Source: Cognatilysobacter bugurensis
GTDB taxonomy: Bacteria; Pseudomonadota; Gammaproteobacteria; Xanthomonadales; Xanthomonadaceae
Reading direction: 5' to 3'
Length of the DNA: 64,000 nucleotides
NCBI RefSeq assembly: GCF_014652095.1
Contig: NZ_BMYD01000001.1
Location: 1,341,466-1,405,465, forward strand
Shown here: positions 19,734 to 28,729 of the stretch, in pieces
Numbering within the stretch: position 1 is the stretch's first letter
Layout of the letters: each line of letters begins with the position of its first letter
The notes under the pieces: model-generated
What the model was told of the DNA's origin: nothing
What the model saw: the letters and a program-made list of their open reading frames with translations, nothing else
Databases searched by the model: none
Program-made: the position numbers and the translations under genes

Positions 19734-21389
19734 TCACTTCTTGCGGTACACCTCGCGCCCGTCCACGTAGGTGGCCTGCACGTCGAGTTCGCGGAGCCGC
19801 GCCGGCTCGACGGCCAGCGGGTCCTGAGCCAGCACGACGAAATCCGCACGCTTGCCGACTTCGAGACTGCCCACTTCATCCTCCGCGAACCCCGCGTACG
19901 CGGCGTCGAGCGTGAACCCGCGGAGCGCTTCGTGCGCCGTGAGTTTTTCCTGCGGCAGCCAACCGCCCGCCGGCCGGCCTTCGGCATCAGCCCGCGTGAC
20001 CGCCGAGTACAGGCCAAGCCGCGGATCGACCGACTCCACCGGAAAATCCGACCCAAGCGCGAGCCGCGCGCCGCTGTCGCGCAACTGGCGCCATGCATAC
20101 GCCCCGACGATGCGCTCCGGCCCCACGCGCTCTTCAGCCCAAGGCATGTCGCTGGTCGCGTGCGTGGGCTGCATCGAGGCAATCACGCCGAGCTTCGCGA
20201 ACCGCGCGAGGTCATCGGGCGCGACCACCTGAGCGTGCTCGATGCGCCAGCGATGGTTCGCCGAATCGCCGAGAACGCGGCCAAAAACATCGAGGACCTC
20301 GCGGTTGCCCCGGTCGCCGATCGCGTGCGTCGCCACCTGGACGCCGCAGTCGCGGGCCTTCGTCGTCACCTTCGCCAGCGCGTCCGGCTGCATCAGCATG
20401 AGGCCGCGGTTGCCGGCGTGATCGCTGTACTCCTCGAGCATCGCGGCGCCGCGGCTGCCGAGCGCGCCGTCGATGTACAGCTTGACGCCGCGCATCTGCA
20501 GACGACCGGACTTGTGTGCGTACAGCCCGCTGCGGCACAGGTCGGCGAGCGCACCGCTGTCGCCGTCGGCGAGTGCGTTGACGCGCAGCGGCATCTCGCC
20601 CCGATCCGCAAGACGCACGTAGCGCTGCAGGTTCTCGCGCGACACGCCCATGTCGTGCACGCCGGTCAGGCCGTGCGCGACGGCCTCGCGCATGCCGAGC
20701 GCGAGCGCGCGCTCGGCGGTCGCGTCGTCGAGCGCGGGAATGGCCTGTTCGACAAGCGCCATTGCGGCGTCGACGAGCACGCCGGTGGGCTTGCCAGTCG
20801 CGTCGCGCAGGATCTGGCCGCCGTCGGGCTGCCAGTCACCGGCCAGATCGCGCTTGACGGCGCGCAGCGCGGCCGTGTTCGCCCAACCCGCGTGGCCATC
20901 GACGCGTTCGAGAAAAACGGGGCGCGACGGGAATGCGGCGTCGAGGTCGGCGGCGGTCGGGAAATTCTTTTCGGGCCAGTCGTTCTGGTCCCAGCCACGG
21001 CCCAGCATCCAGGCGCCGGCGGGCAGTGTCTTTTCGAACTCGCGCAGGCGCTGCAGCACGTCGTCCTTGCTCGACGTGTCCACCAGGTCCACGCGCAGCT
21101 TCGTGAGGCCAAGGCCTGCGACATGGCCGTGCGCGTCGATCAGGCCAGGCACCACTGTCGCGTTGCCCGCATCGACTCGCTCGGCGTTTGGATACTTCGC
21201 GAGCAGCGCCTTGCGCGAACCGACCGCAACGATGCGGCCCGCATCATCGAACGCAATCGCCTCGGCCTTGGGCTGGCGCGGATCCATCGTGTGGATCGTC
21301 GATGCCGTCAGGACCGTGGGCTCGGCGGCCATGAGCGGCGCGGCCGCGATCAGAGACAACAGGGACCAGGCCAGCCGCGTGGGACGCAT
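19734..21389 (-). CDS. Secreted metal-dependent amidohydrolase (YtcJ/NfdA-like)
   Basis: 551-aa amidohydrolase-3 family protein with an N-terminal signal peptide (WSLLSLIAAAPLMAAEP). Metal-ligand motifs are VVPGLIDAHGHVAG near the N-terminus, ATHAIGDRGNREV in the centre and LGSDFPVESVDPRLGLYSAV near the C-terminus. The family hydrolyses exocyclic N-formyl or amide bonds, often in the periplasm; the substrate here is unknown. It lies in the opposite orientation between miaB and phoH, so it is probably an insertion into an older gene cluster. Confidence 0.88.
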   Translation of the reverse strand: MRPTRLAWSLLSLIAAAPLMAAEPTVLTASTIHTMDPRQPKAEAIAFDDAGRIVAVGSRKALLAKYPNAERVDAGNATVVPGLIDAHGHVAGLGLTKLRVDLVDTSSKDDVLQRLREFEKTLPAGAWMLGRGWDQNDWPEKNFPTAADLDAAFPSRPVFLERVDGHAGWANTAALRAVKRDLAGDWQPDGGQILRDATGKPTGVLVDAAMALVEQAIPALDDATAERALALGMREAVAHGLTGVHDMGVSRENLQRYVRLADRGEMPLRVNALADGDSGALADLCRSGLYAHKSGRLQMRGVKLYIDGALGSRGAAMLEEYSDHAGNRGLMLMQPDALAKVTTKARDCGVQVATHAIGDRGNREVLDVFGRVLGDSANHRWRIEHAQVVAPDDLARFAKLGVIASMQPTHATSDMPWAEERVGPERIVGAYAWRQLRDSGARLALGSDFPVESVDPRLGLYSAVTRADAEGRPAGGWLPQEKLTAHEALRGFTLDAAYAGFAEDEVGSLEVGKRADFVVLAQDPLAVEPARLRELDVQATYVDGREVYRKK

Positions 21390-21507
21390 GGGGAGTTTCC
21401 GTCGAGAGTCGACCGACTTTGCGAAAAAGCCCCGACCGGCGCAAGCTCACGCCGCCATTCGCACACGATGTGCATGGTGTTCCCACGCCCCCAGTGAAAA
21501 TGCCGAA

Positions 21508-22491
21508 ATGCCGTCTCGCACTACGTCCGAATTCATGCTCGAACCGTCTGAGGCCGAACGCCTCGCCAACCTCAACGGTCCCTTCGACGCGCATCTGCGG
21601 ATGATCGAGTTGCGGCTCGGCGTCGAGATCGCGAACCGCGGCAACGTGTATCGCGTGATCGGCCCGCCGCCGACCGTCGGCAAGGCCGAGAAGCTGCTGC
21701 GCGACCTCTGGCGCGAAGCAGCCGACGCCACGCTGGACGAGCCTGCGATCCACCTCGCATTGACGCAGGCCGATGCGGACCAGAGCGCGAGCGACGACGT
21801 TGAGCCGCAGGAAGTCGCGATCCGTGTGAAGCGCGGCATGATCCGCGGCCGCGGCGCGAACCAGGCGAAATACCTACACGCGATCGCGACGCACGACATC
21901 AATTTCGGCATCGGCCCGGCCGGCACCGGCAAGACGTTCCTCGCGGTCGCCAGCGCGGTCGAGGCGCTCAATGAAACGCGCGTGCAGCGGCTCGTCCTGG
22001 TGCGCCCTGCGGTGGAAGCCGGCGAAAAGCTGGGCTTCCTGCCCGGCGACCTGTCGCAGAAGGTCGATCCATACCTGCGGCCGCTGTACGACGCGCTGTA
22101 CGAGATGCTCGGCGTCGAGAAGGTCGTCAAGCTGCTCGAGAAGAACGTCATCGAAGTCGCGCCGCTCGCGTACATGCGCGGCCGCACGCTCAACGATGCA
22201 TACGTGATCCTCGACGAAGCGCAGAACACGACGATCGAGCAGATGAAGATGTTCTTGACCCGCATCGGCTACGGCAGCACGGCCGTGGTGACGGGCGATC
22301 TCACGCAGATCGACCTGCCTAAGCACCAGAAGTCTGGGCTCCGCGACGCGCTCGACGTGCTGCGCGACGTCAACGGCATCAGCTTCACGTTCTTCGAAGC
22401 GCGCGACGTGGTGCGCCACCCACTCGTGGCCCGCATCGTCAATGCCTACGAGGCGCGCGATGCGAACACGCCGGACGCCGCCGGCGCCTGA
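21508..22491 (+). CDS. ybeZ: PhoH family P-loop ATPase (YbeZ)
   Basis: 327-aa PhoH-like nucleotide-binding protein associated with YbeY in rRNA processing. Walker A is [17 protein letters not shown] and Walker B is [13 protein letters not shown], with [17 protein letters not shown] as a family marker. The ATG at 21508 ([11 protein letters not shown]) gives the normal length; an in-frame reading from 20650 is antisense to the amidohydrolase and rejected. Followed 12 bp later by ybeY. Confidence 0.95.
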   Translation: MPSRTTSEFMLEPSEAERLANLNGPFDAHLRMIELRLGVEIANRGNVYRVIGPPPTVGKAEKLLRDLWREAADATLDEPAIHLALTQADADQSASDDVEPQEVAIRVKRGMIRGRGANQAKYLHAIATHDINFGIGPAGTGKTFLAVASAVEALNETRVQRLVLVRPAVEAGEKLGFLPGDLSQKVDPYLRPLYDALYEMLGVEKVVKLLEKNVIEVAPLAYMRGRTLNDAYVILDEAQNTTIEQMKMFLTRIGYGSTAVVTGDLTQIDLPKHQKSGLRDALDVLRDVNGISFTFFEARDVVRHPLVARIVNAYEARDANTPDAAGA

Positions 22492-22503
22492 CCGGACGCG
22501 ACG

Positions 22504-22986
22504 ATGCCCAAGCGCCCCGTTCACCACGACATCTCGGTCAGTTATGCGATCGCCCGCGCCGGCGTGCCGGCGTCGACGAGCTTCCGGCGATGGGCCGAGG
22601 CCGCGCTGAGCGGCCACGGGCGCGACACCGAACTCGCGATCCGCATCGTCGACGAGGACGAGGGCCGCGAGTTCAACCGCGACTACCGCGGCAAGGACTA
22701 TGCGACGAACGTGCTGAGCTTTCCGGCCGAGCTGCCGGAAGGCCTGCCTGAGCGGCTGCGCCCGCCGCTGCTCGGCGATCTGGTGATCTGCGCGCCCGTG
22801 GTCGCGCGCGAGGCCGCGCAGCAGCGCAAGACCGCATCGGCGCACTACGCGCACATGACGGTGCACGGGGTCCTGCACCTGCTCGGCTGGGACCACGAGG
22901 ACGACGGCGAGGCCGAGGCGATGGAAGCGCGCGAGCGCGAGATCCTGGCCGCACTGGGCCTTCCCGACCCCTACCTCGAGCGCTGA
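22504..22986 (+). CDS. ybeY: Endoribonuclease YbeY (rRNA maturation)
   Basis: 160-aa single-strand RNase required for 16S rRNA 3'-end maturation and ribosome quality control. The zinc motif HxxxHxxxxxH is seen in [15 protein letters not shown], and the preceding [17 protein letters not shown] is a family hallmark. Second gene of phoH-ybeY-corC. Confidence 0.97.
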   Translation: MPKRPVHHDISVSYAIARAGVPASTSFRRWAEAALSGHGRDTELAIRIVDEDEGREFNRDYRGKDYATNVLSFPAELPEGLPERLRPPLLGDLVICAPVVAREAAQQRKTASAHYAHMTVHGVLHLLGWDHEDDGEAEAMEAREREILAALGLPDPYLER

Positions 22987-23087
22987 GCGCCCTGCGGGGT
23001 CCAGCGCATATTCCGGCAGCGGTCACAGGCCCGCGCTAGACTTCAATCCTCGTGCCCGCACCGGGCAGTCGCACATGAAACTCCGCA

Positions 23088-23954
23088 ATGTCCGAGGACG
23101 ACAGTAGTACCTTCACCCAACGCGTTCCTGAGCCCCGACGCTCCTGGCTGGACCGCATCAGCTCGGCGCTCTCAGGCGAGCCCACGACACGCGAGGATCT
23201 CGTCGAACTGCTGCGCGATGCGCAAGCCGACGGCCTGATCGCCGCCGACACCCTGACGATGATGGAAGGCGCGATCGCCGTGTCCGACCTCAGCGTGGGC
23301 GACGTGATGATCTCGCGCTCGCAGATGGTGTCGCTGCCGGCCGACGCCAGCCTGCTCGAGCTCATGAAGAAGGTGGTGGAGTCCGGGCACTCGCGATTCC
23401 CGGTCCACGGAGAGGACAAGGACGAGATCCTCGGGATCCTGCTCGCGAAAGACCTGCTGCGCGGCGTGGTGGCGGATTTCGGTCCGTCGACAATCCACGA
23501 GCTGCTGCGCCCGGCCGTGCTGATCCCCGAATCCAAGCGTCTCGACGTGCTGCTCCGCGAGTTCCGCCAGTCGCGCAATCACATGGCGATCGTCATCGAC
23601 GAGCACGGCGGGGTGGCCGGCCTGGTCACGATCGAGGACGTGCTCGAACAGATCGTCGGCGAGATCGACGACGAGCACGACGACGCGGAAGACCCGAACG
23701 CGCTGATCCGCGCGCAGCCTGACGGCCAGTTCGTCGTCGACGCGCTGACACCGATCGACGACTTCAACGAGCGCTTCAGCGCAGACTTCGACGACGACGA
23801 GTACGACACGATCGGCGGCCTCGTGACCGGCGCGATCGGGCACCTGCCCGAGGACGGCGAGGAGCTCACGCTCGGCCGCTTCGTGTTCCGCATCGCCCAC
23901 GCCGACGGGCGGCGGGTGCACACGCTGCACGTGGGCCTGCTCGACCATGCATGA
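23088..23954 (+). CDS. corC: HlyC/CorC family transporter-associated protein (YbeX)
   Basis: 288-aa cytosolic protein with two CBS domains (VGDVMISRSQMVSLP at about 70, and the region ending in VIDEHGGVAGLVTIEDVLEQIVGEI at about 165-190) and a C-terminal CorC_HlyC domain with YDTIGGLV. Homologues are tied to magnesium/cobalt efflux and ribosome homeostasis. Its stop overlaps the next start (ATGA), so the DUF4105 gene is probably co-translated. Confidence 0.94.
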   Translation: MSEDDSSTFTQRVPEPRRSWLDRISSALSGEPTTREDLVELLRDAQADGLIAADTLTMMEGAIAVSDLSVGDVMISRSQMVSLPADASLLELMKKVVESGHSRFPVHGEDKDEILGILLAKDLLRGVVADFGPSTIHELLRPAVLIPESKRLDVLLREFRQSRNHMAIVIDEHGGVAGLVTIEDVLEQIVGEIDDEHDDAEDPNALIRAQPDGQFVVDALTPIDDFNERFSADFDDDEYDTIGGLVTGAIGHLPEDGEELTLGRFVFRIAHADGRRVHTLHVGLLDHA

Positions 23955-25294
23955 GGCGTCGCGATGCGTGCATTGATGGCAGCGCCCGCCTGCCCTGCCC
24001 GGCCGCTCCGCTCGTGAGGTACGCGCCACAGATGGAGGGCTGCGGCCCGGGCGACGCGCTGCGCGCCGGTTACGGACGCGCGATCCTCGCGTTGATCGTA
24101 TGCGTGCTGCTCATGCTCGTCGCAGGCGCAGCCGTGGCCGCCCCTGCTGATGCGGGTGACACCCCGCGGGTTGGCGTGGTCACTATGCAGCCTGGCGAGA
24201 TTTTCTTCGAACGCTTCGGGCATGACGCGGTCGTCGTCGACGATCCGGCGACGGGACGCGTGACCTCGTACAACTTCGGCTTCTTCGACCCGACCGAGGA
24301 CGATTTCATCGCGCGCTTCGTGCGCGGCGACATGCGATATCGGCTCGCCGCGCTGCCCTTCAAGGAAGACCTGTTGTACTACGACCGCACAGGCCGCGGC
24401 GCGTCGATCCAGTGGCTCGACCTGCCGCCCGCGCGGGCCCGGGCCGTCGCCAAGGCGCTCGAGGTCAACGCGCGCCCCGAGAACGCGCACTACCGCTACG
24501 ACTACTTCCTCGACAACTGCTCGACACGCGTGCGCGACTCGGTCGACTTCGCCTTGGGCGGCGCGCTGCGTCGCCAGCTGGAAGGACGCTCGCGCGGGCT
24601 CACGTACCGCAGCGAGGCTACGCGCCTCGCTTCGCCCGCGCCGTGGATGTGGCTCGGGTTCGACATCGGCCTCGGCCCTTCAGCGGACCGGCCGCTCTCG
24701 ATGTGGGAGGAAGCGTTCGTGCCGATGCGCCTTGCCGACGCGCTCGCCGGTGCACGCGGGGCAGACGGCGCGCCGGTCGTCGGTGCAGTGCAGCCGCTGC
24801 TGCCGCATCGCATTTCACCGGAACCGGTCGGGTCGCGGCCCTGGTGGCCCGCATGGGCCGGGGTCGGACTCGCGTTCGGCATTGCCGCGTTGCTTGCCGC
24901 GCGGCGCTGGCCGCGCACGGTGGTCGCGCTGGCGCTCCCTTGGTGGACGCTGTGCGCCGTGCTCGGTGCCCTGATGCTTTTCATCTGGTTCGGCACGGGC
25001 CATCGCTTCGGCTGGCAGAACCACAACTTGCTGCTGTTCAACCCGCTGTGCCTGCTGCTGCTGCCGGGCGGCTGGGCCATCGCGCGTGGACGACGCGCGG
25101 GCCGCGTGTTCGGCATCGCGCTGGTCGCGGTCGCCGCGTGCGCGGTGCTCGCGCTGTTCGTGCATTGGCTGCCGGTGATGCCGCAGCGCAACGCGCACTG
25201 GATCGCCCTCGTGTTGCCGCTGCATCTGGGCCTCGCGATCGGCCTGCTCGCGCCACGCCACGCTCCGACCGCGCCCGCCACCCAATCCACTTGA
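23951..25294 (+). CDS. DUF4105 (Lnb N-terminal domain-like) membrane protein in the lnt slot
   Basis: Up to 447 aa. After a signal/TM segment (about 43-63) comes a periplasmic DUF4105 domain with the conserved His in FERFGHDAVVVDD (H91) and Cys in YDYFLDNCSTRVRD (C190), a pairing typical of this NlpC/P60-related family. The C-terminal half has about five hydrophobic helices. DUF4105 includes the N-terminal domain of Lnb, the Bacteroides lipoprotein N-acyltransferase. The gene overlaps corC by 4 bp, the position occupied by lnt (apolipoprotein N-acyltransferase) in E. coli, so a lipoprotein-modifying role is an attractive but unproven inference. The start could also be 24032. Confidence 0.8.
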   Translation: MRRRDACIDGSARLPCPAAPLVRYAPQMEGCGPGDALRAGYGRAILALIVCVLLMLVAGAAVAAPADAGDTPRVGVVTMQPGEIFFERFGHDAVVVDDPATGRVTSYNFGFFDPTEDDFIARFVRGDMRYRLAALPFKEDLLYYDRTGRGASIQWLDLPPARARAVAKALEVNARPENAHYRYDYFLDNCSTRVRDSVDFALGGALRRQLEGRSRGLTYRSEATRLASPAPWMWLGFDIGLGPSADRPLSMWEEAFVPMRLADALAGARGADGAPVVGAVQPLLPHRISPEPVGSRPWWPAWAGVGLAFGIAALLAARRWPRTVVALALPWWTLCAVLGALMLFIWFGTGHRFGWQNHNLLLFNPLCLLLLPGGWAIARGRRAGRVFGIALVAVAACAVLALFVHWLPVMPQRNAHWIALVLPLHLGLAIGLLAPRHAPTAPATQST

Positions 25295-25324
25295 CGCGTC
25301 GTTGAACGATCGCAGGACCACGCC

Positions 25325-26332
25325 ATGAACGACTTACCCGCGCTTGCTCCAGCGTCGGCGCCTCGCGTCGTCCACTGCGCCGCATACGCGAGCGACGGCA
25401 CCCGCCGCGAGATCAGCCTCGATGCGATCAGCGACGTGCTCGCCATCGACGACGGCAGCTTTGTCTGGGTTGGCCTGTACGAGCCCGGCGAGGCCCTGCT
25501 CGACAAGATGCAGGAGGAGTTCGACCTGCACGATCTGGCGGTCGAGGACGCACACCACGCCCACCAGCGCCCGAAACTTGAGGCCTACGGCAACTCGCTG
25601 TTCATCGCCGTGCACACCGCACAGATGATCGACGGCCAGGTGTGCTTCGGCGAGACGCACGCGTTCGTCGGCCCGCGCTATCTGATGACGGTGCGCCACG
25701 GTGCATCCATGAGCTACGCGCCGGCGCGTGCGCGGATGGAGCGCGACCCCGACCTGCTCTCGCACGGCGCAGGTTCCGGCCTGTACGCGGTTCTCGACCA
25801 GATCGTCGACAACTACATGCCGATCGTCGACGCGTTCGGCCAGCGGCTGACCGAGCTGGAGAAGGACATCTTTTCCGATGAGTTCCGCCGCTCGACGGTG
25901 CAGGAGTTGTACGAGCTCAAGGGCGAACTCACACGGCTGCGGCTTGCGATCGCGCCGCTCCAGGACATCCTCGGCCAGATCTCGCGCGCTCGCGGTGGGC
26001 TCATCGACGAAGAGATGCAGCTGTACATGCGCGACGTTTTCGACCATGTCCTTCGCCTCAATGAAACGACCGACACGCTGCGCGAAATGCTGACCGCGGC
26101 GATGAACGTGAACCTCTCGCTCGTCACCGTGCAGCAGGGCGAAGTGGTCAAGCGGCTCGGCGGCTGGGCGGCGCTGCTCGCGGTGCCGACGCTGGTCGCG
26201 AGCTGGTACGGCATGAACTTCGAGCACATGCCGGAGCTGCCGGGGCGCTGGAGTTACGCGGTGCTGATCGGCATCGTGATCGTGGTGTCCGCGCTGCTGT
26301 TCCGCCGCTTCCGTCGCGTCGGCTGGCTGTAG
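25325..26332 (+). CDS. corA: CorA family magnesium/divalent cation channel
   Basis: 335-aa pentameric cation channel subunit. A long N-terminal cytosolic domain is followed by a coiled stalk and two C-terminal helices. The first helix ends in the selectivity motif YGMNF followed by EHMPELPGRWSY, the defining CorA loop, and the C-terminus is basic (RRFRRVGWL). It lies 30 bp after the DUF4105 gene on the same strand. Confidence 0.95.
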   Translation: MNDLPALAPASAPRVVHCAAYASDGTRREISLDAISDVLAIDDGSFVWVGLYEPGEALLDKMQEEFDLHDLAVEDAHHAHQRPKLEAYGNSLFIAVHTAQMIDGQVCFGETHAFVGPRYLMTVRHGASMSYAPARARMERDPDLLSHGAGSGLYAVLDQIVDNYMPIVDAFGQRLTELEKDIFSDEFRRSTVQELYELKGELTRLRLAIAPLQDILGQISRARGGLIDEEMQLYMRDVFDHVLRLNETTDTLREMLTAAMNVNLSLVTVQQGEVVKRLGGWAALLAVPTLVASWYGMNFEHMPELPGRWSYAVLIGIVIVVSALLFRRFRRVGWL

Positions 26333-26417
26333 CCGCCCTCGCCGCTGTGCCGCGGCGCACGATTGACCTCCACGCATGGCTCGGCGACGCTCGCCCGTCC
26401 GACGGGAGGGCGATTAC

Positions 26418-28475
26418 ATGACGGCATGGGGCGGAATGGGAACGGCAGCGGCCGGGCTTCTCGCTGTGGCGAGCCTGGCAACGCTCGCACTGCAGCGCGG
26501 CGAGAGCGTGAGCGCGATGTGGCTCGTCGCTGCCTCGGTGTCGGTGTTCTTCATCGCCTACCGCTTCTATGCGCGTTTCATCGCGCATCGCGCGCTCGGC
26601 ATCGACCCGACGCGCGCGACGCCTGCCTGGCGACGCAACGACGGCCTGGACTACGTGCCGACCGAAAAATCGGTGCTCTACGGACATCATTTTGCGGCGA
26701 TCGCCGGCGCCGGCCCGCTCGTCGGCCCGGTGCTCGCGGCGCAGATGGGCTACCTGCCCGGCACGTTGTGGATCCTGTTCGGCGTGGTGTTCGCCGGGGC
26801 CGTGCAGGACATGATGGTGCTGTTCTTCTCGACGCGCCGCGACGGCCGCTCGCTCGGCGAGATGATCCGTGCCGAACTCGGCGCACCGGCCGGGCTCGTG
26901 GCCATGGTCGGCATCCTGATGATCATGGTGATCCTGCTGGCGGTGCTCGCGCTCGTCGTGGTCAAGGCGCTCGCGCAGAGCCCGTGGGGCACGTTCACCG
27001 TCGCGATGACGATTCCGATCGCGCTGCTCATGGGCGTGTACCTGCGCTGGCTGCGGCCCGGACAGATTCTCGAGGTGTCCGTACTCGGTCTCATGTTGCT
27101 GCTACTCGCGATCACCGTCGGCGGTGAAGTCGCGGCCCATCCGGTCTGGGGCCCGCGCTTCACGTTCGACGGCGCGAGCCTGGCGTGGATGCTCATCGGC
27201 TATGGCTTCGTCGCCGCGGTGCTGCCGGTGTGGCTGCTGCTCGCGCCGCGCGATTACCTGTCGACGTTCCTCAAGATCGGCACGGTCATCGTGCTCGCGC
27301 TCGCAATCCTCGTCGCGATGCCCGACCTGCGCATGCCGGCGGTCACGCGCTTCGTCGACGGCACGGGTCCAGTGTTCTCGGGTGCGCTGTTCCCGTTCCT
27401 GTTCATCACGATCGCCTGCGGCGCCGTGTCGGGTTTCCACGCGTTGATCAGCTCGGGCACGACGCCGAAAATGATCTCGAACGAGGCGCACATCCCGCTG
27501 ATCGGTTACGGAGCGATGCTCACCGAGGCGTTCGTCGCGATCATGGCGCTCATCGCCGCGTGCGTGCTCGACCCGGCCGTGTACTTCGCGATGAACGCGC
27601 CGACCGCGTTGATCGGCGACACCGCGCAGTCGGCGGCCGCCGCGATCGCGAACTGGGGCTTCGTGGTCACGCCCGAGGTGCTGACCGCGACGGCGAAGGA
27701 CATCGGCGAATCGACGATCCTCTCGCGCACCGGCGGCGCACCGACGCTTGCGGTCGGCATGGCGCAGATCCTGACCGGCCTCGTCGGCGGCAGCGGCATG
27801 ATGGCATTCTGGTACCACTACGCGATCCTGTTCGAGGCGCTGTTCATCCTCACCACGATCGACGCCGGCACGCGCGTGGCGCGCTTCATGATCCAGGAGC
27901 TCATCGGCCTCGCGTATCCCCCGTTCCAGCGCACCGAGAGCTGGGCCGCGAACGTGGTCTGCACCGGGCTCGCCGTTGCCGGCTGGGGGTGGTTCCTCTA
28001 TCAGGGCGTCGTCGATCCGCTCGGCGGCATTAACACCTTGTGGCCGCTGTTCGGAATCGCAAACCAGATGCTCGCGGGCATCGCGCTCGTGTTCTGCTGC
28101 GTCGTGATGGTGCGCATGAAGCGCGAGCGCTACTTGTGGATCCCGCTGGTGCCGACCGCATGGCTGCTGATCTGCACGATGACCGCAGGCTGGCAGAAGC
28201 TGTTCCACCCGGACCCGAAGATCGGTTTCCTGTCGAACGCCGCGCGCTTCGCGGATGCGGCGGCGCGCGGCGAGCTGCTCGCACCGGCCGCGTCGCTCGC
28301 CGAGATGGAGCGCATCGTGTTCAACAACCGGCTCGACGCAGCGCTGTGTGCGCTGTTCATGGCCGTGCTGCTCGCGATGGTCGCGTTCGGCATCCGCGCC
28401 GCGCTGCACGCCCGCCGCAACCATCGCCCGACGGCGCAGGAGACCTCGTATGTCGCGTTCGATGCCGCGCGTTGA
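26418..28475 (+). CDS. cstA: Carbon starvation protein A (CstA) family transporter
   Basis: 685-aa polytopic inner-membrane protein. Family motifs include FYARFIAHRALGID, GHHFAAIAGAGPLVGPVLAAQMGYLPG and SSGTTPKMISNEAHIP. CstA-type proteins import pyruvate or peptides on nutrient limitation. The start at 26418 is supported by GGAGGG eight bases upstream; an earlier in-frame ATG lacks this. Forms a pair with ybdD, which overlaps its 3' end by 26 bp. Confidence 0.95.
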   Translation: MTAWGGMGTAAAGLLAVASLATLALQRGESVSAMWLVAASVSVFFIAYRFYARFIAHRALGIDPTRATPAWRRNDGLDYVPTEKSVLYGHHFAAIAGAGPLVGPVLAAQMGYLPGTLWILFGVVFAGAVQDMMVLFFSTRRDGRSLGEMIRAELGAPAGLVAMVGILMIMVILLAVLALVVVKALAQSPWGTFTVAMTIPIALLMGVYLRWLRPGQILEVSVLGLMLLLLAITVGGEVAAHPVWGPRFTFDGASLAWMLIGYGFVAAVLPVWLLLAPRDYLSTFLKIGTVIVLALAILVAMPDLRMPAVTRFVDGTGPVFSGALFPFLFITIACGAVSGFHALISSGTTPKMISNEAHIPLIGYGAMLTEAFVAIMALIAACVLDPAVYFAMNAPTALIGDTAQSAAAAIANWGFVVTPEVLTATAKDIGESTILSRTGGAPTLAVGMAQILTGLVGGSGMMAFWYHYAILFEALFILTTIDAGTRVARFMIQELIGLAYPPFQRTESWAANVVCTGLAVAGWGWFLYQGVVDPLGGINTLWPLFGIANQMLAGIALVFCCVVMVRMKRERYLWIPLVPTAWLLICTMTAGWQKLFHPDPKIGFLSNAARFADAAARGELLAPAASLAEMERIVFNNRLDAALCALFMAVLLAMVAFGIRAALHARRNHRPTAQETSYVAFDAAR

Positions 28476-28680
28476 TCGAGCCACGCTGGCCTCCCGCCTG
28501 CGCCGGGCATGGCGCGTCGTTGTGCGCAGCGCGCGGCTCGCCGTCGGCGTGCCCGACTACGACACCTACGTGTGCCACTGCCGGCGCGCGCATCCGGACC
28601 GCGAGCCCATGAGCCGCGACGCGTTCTTTCGCGAACGCATGGATGCGCGCTACGGCCGAGGGCGCAGCCGCTGCTGCTGA
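28450..28680 (+). CDS. ybdD: YbdD/YjiX (DUF466) small partner of CstA
   Basis: 76-aa basic protein of the YbdD/YjiX family almost always found directly after cstA. Core motif VGVPDYDTYVCHCRRAHPD, then MSRDAFFRERMDARYG, matches the family. Overlaps the end of cstA in a different frame, implying coupled translation. Probably needed for transporter function, as known for the E. coli pairs. Confidence 0.93.
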   Translation: MSRSMPRVDRATLASRLRRAWRVVVRSARLAVGVPDYDTYVCHCRRAHPDREPMSRDAFFRERMDARYGRGRSRCC

Positions 28681-28729
28681 CCCATGAACGCCATTCGATC
28701 AGGCGGGCGACGGATCGCCGGCCGATGCC

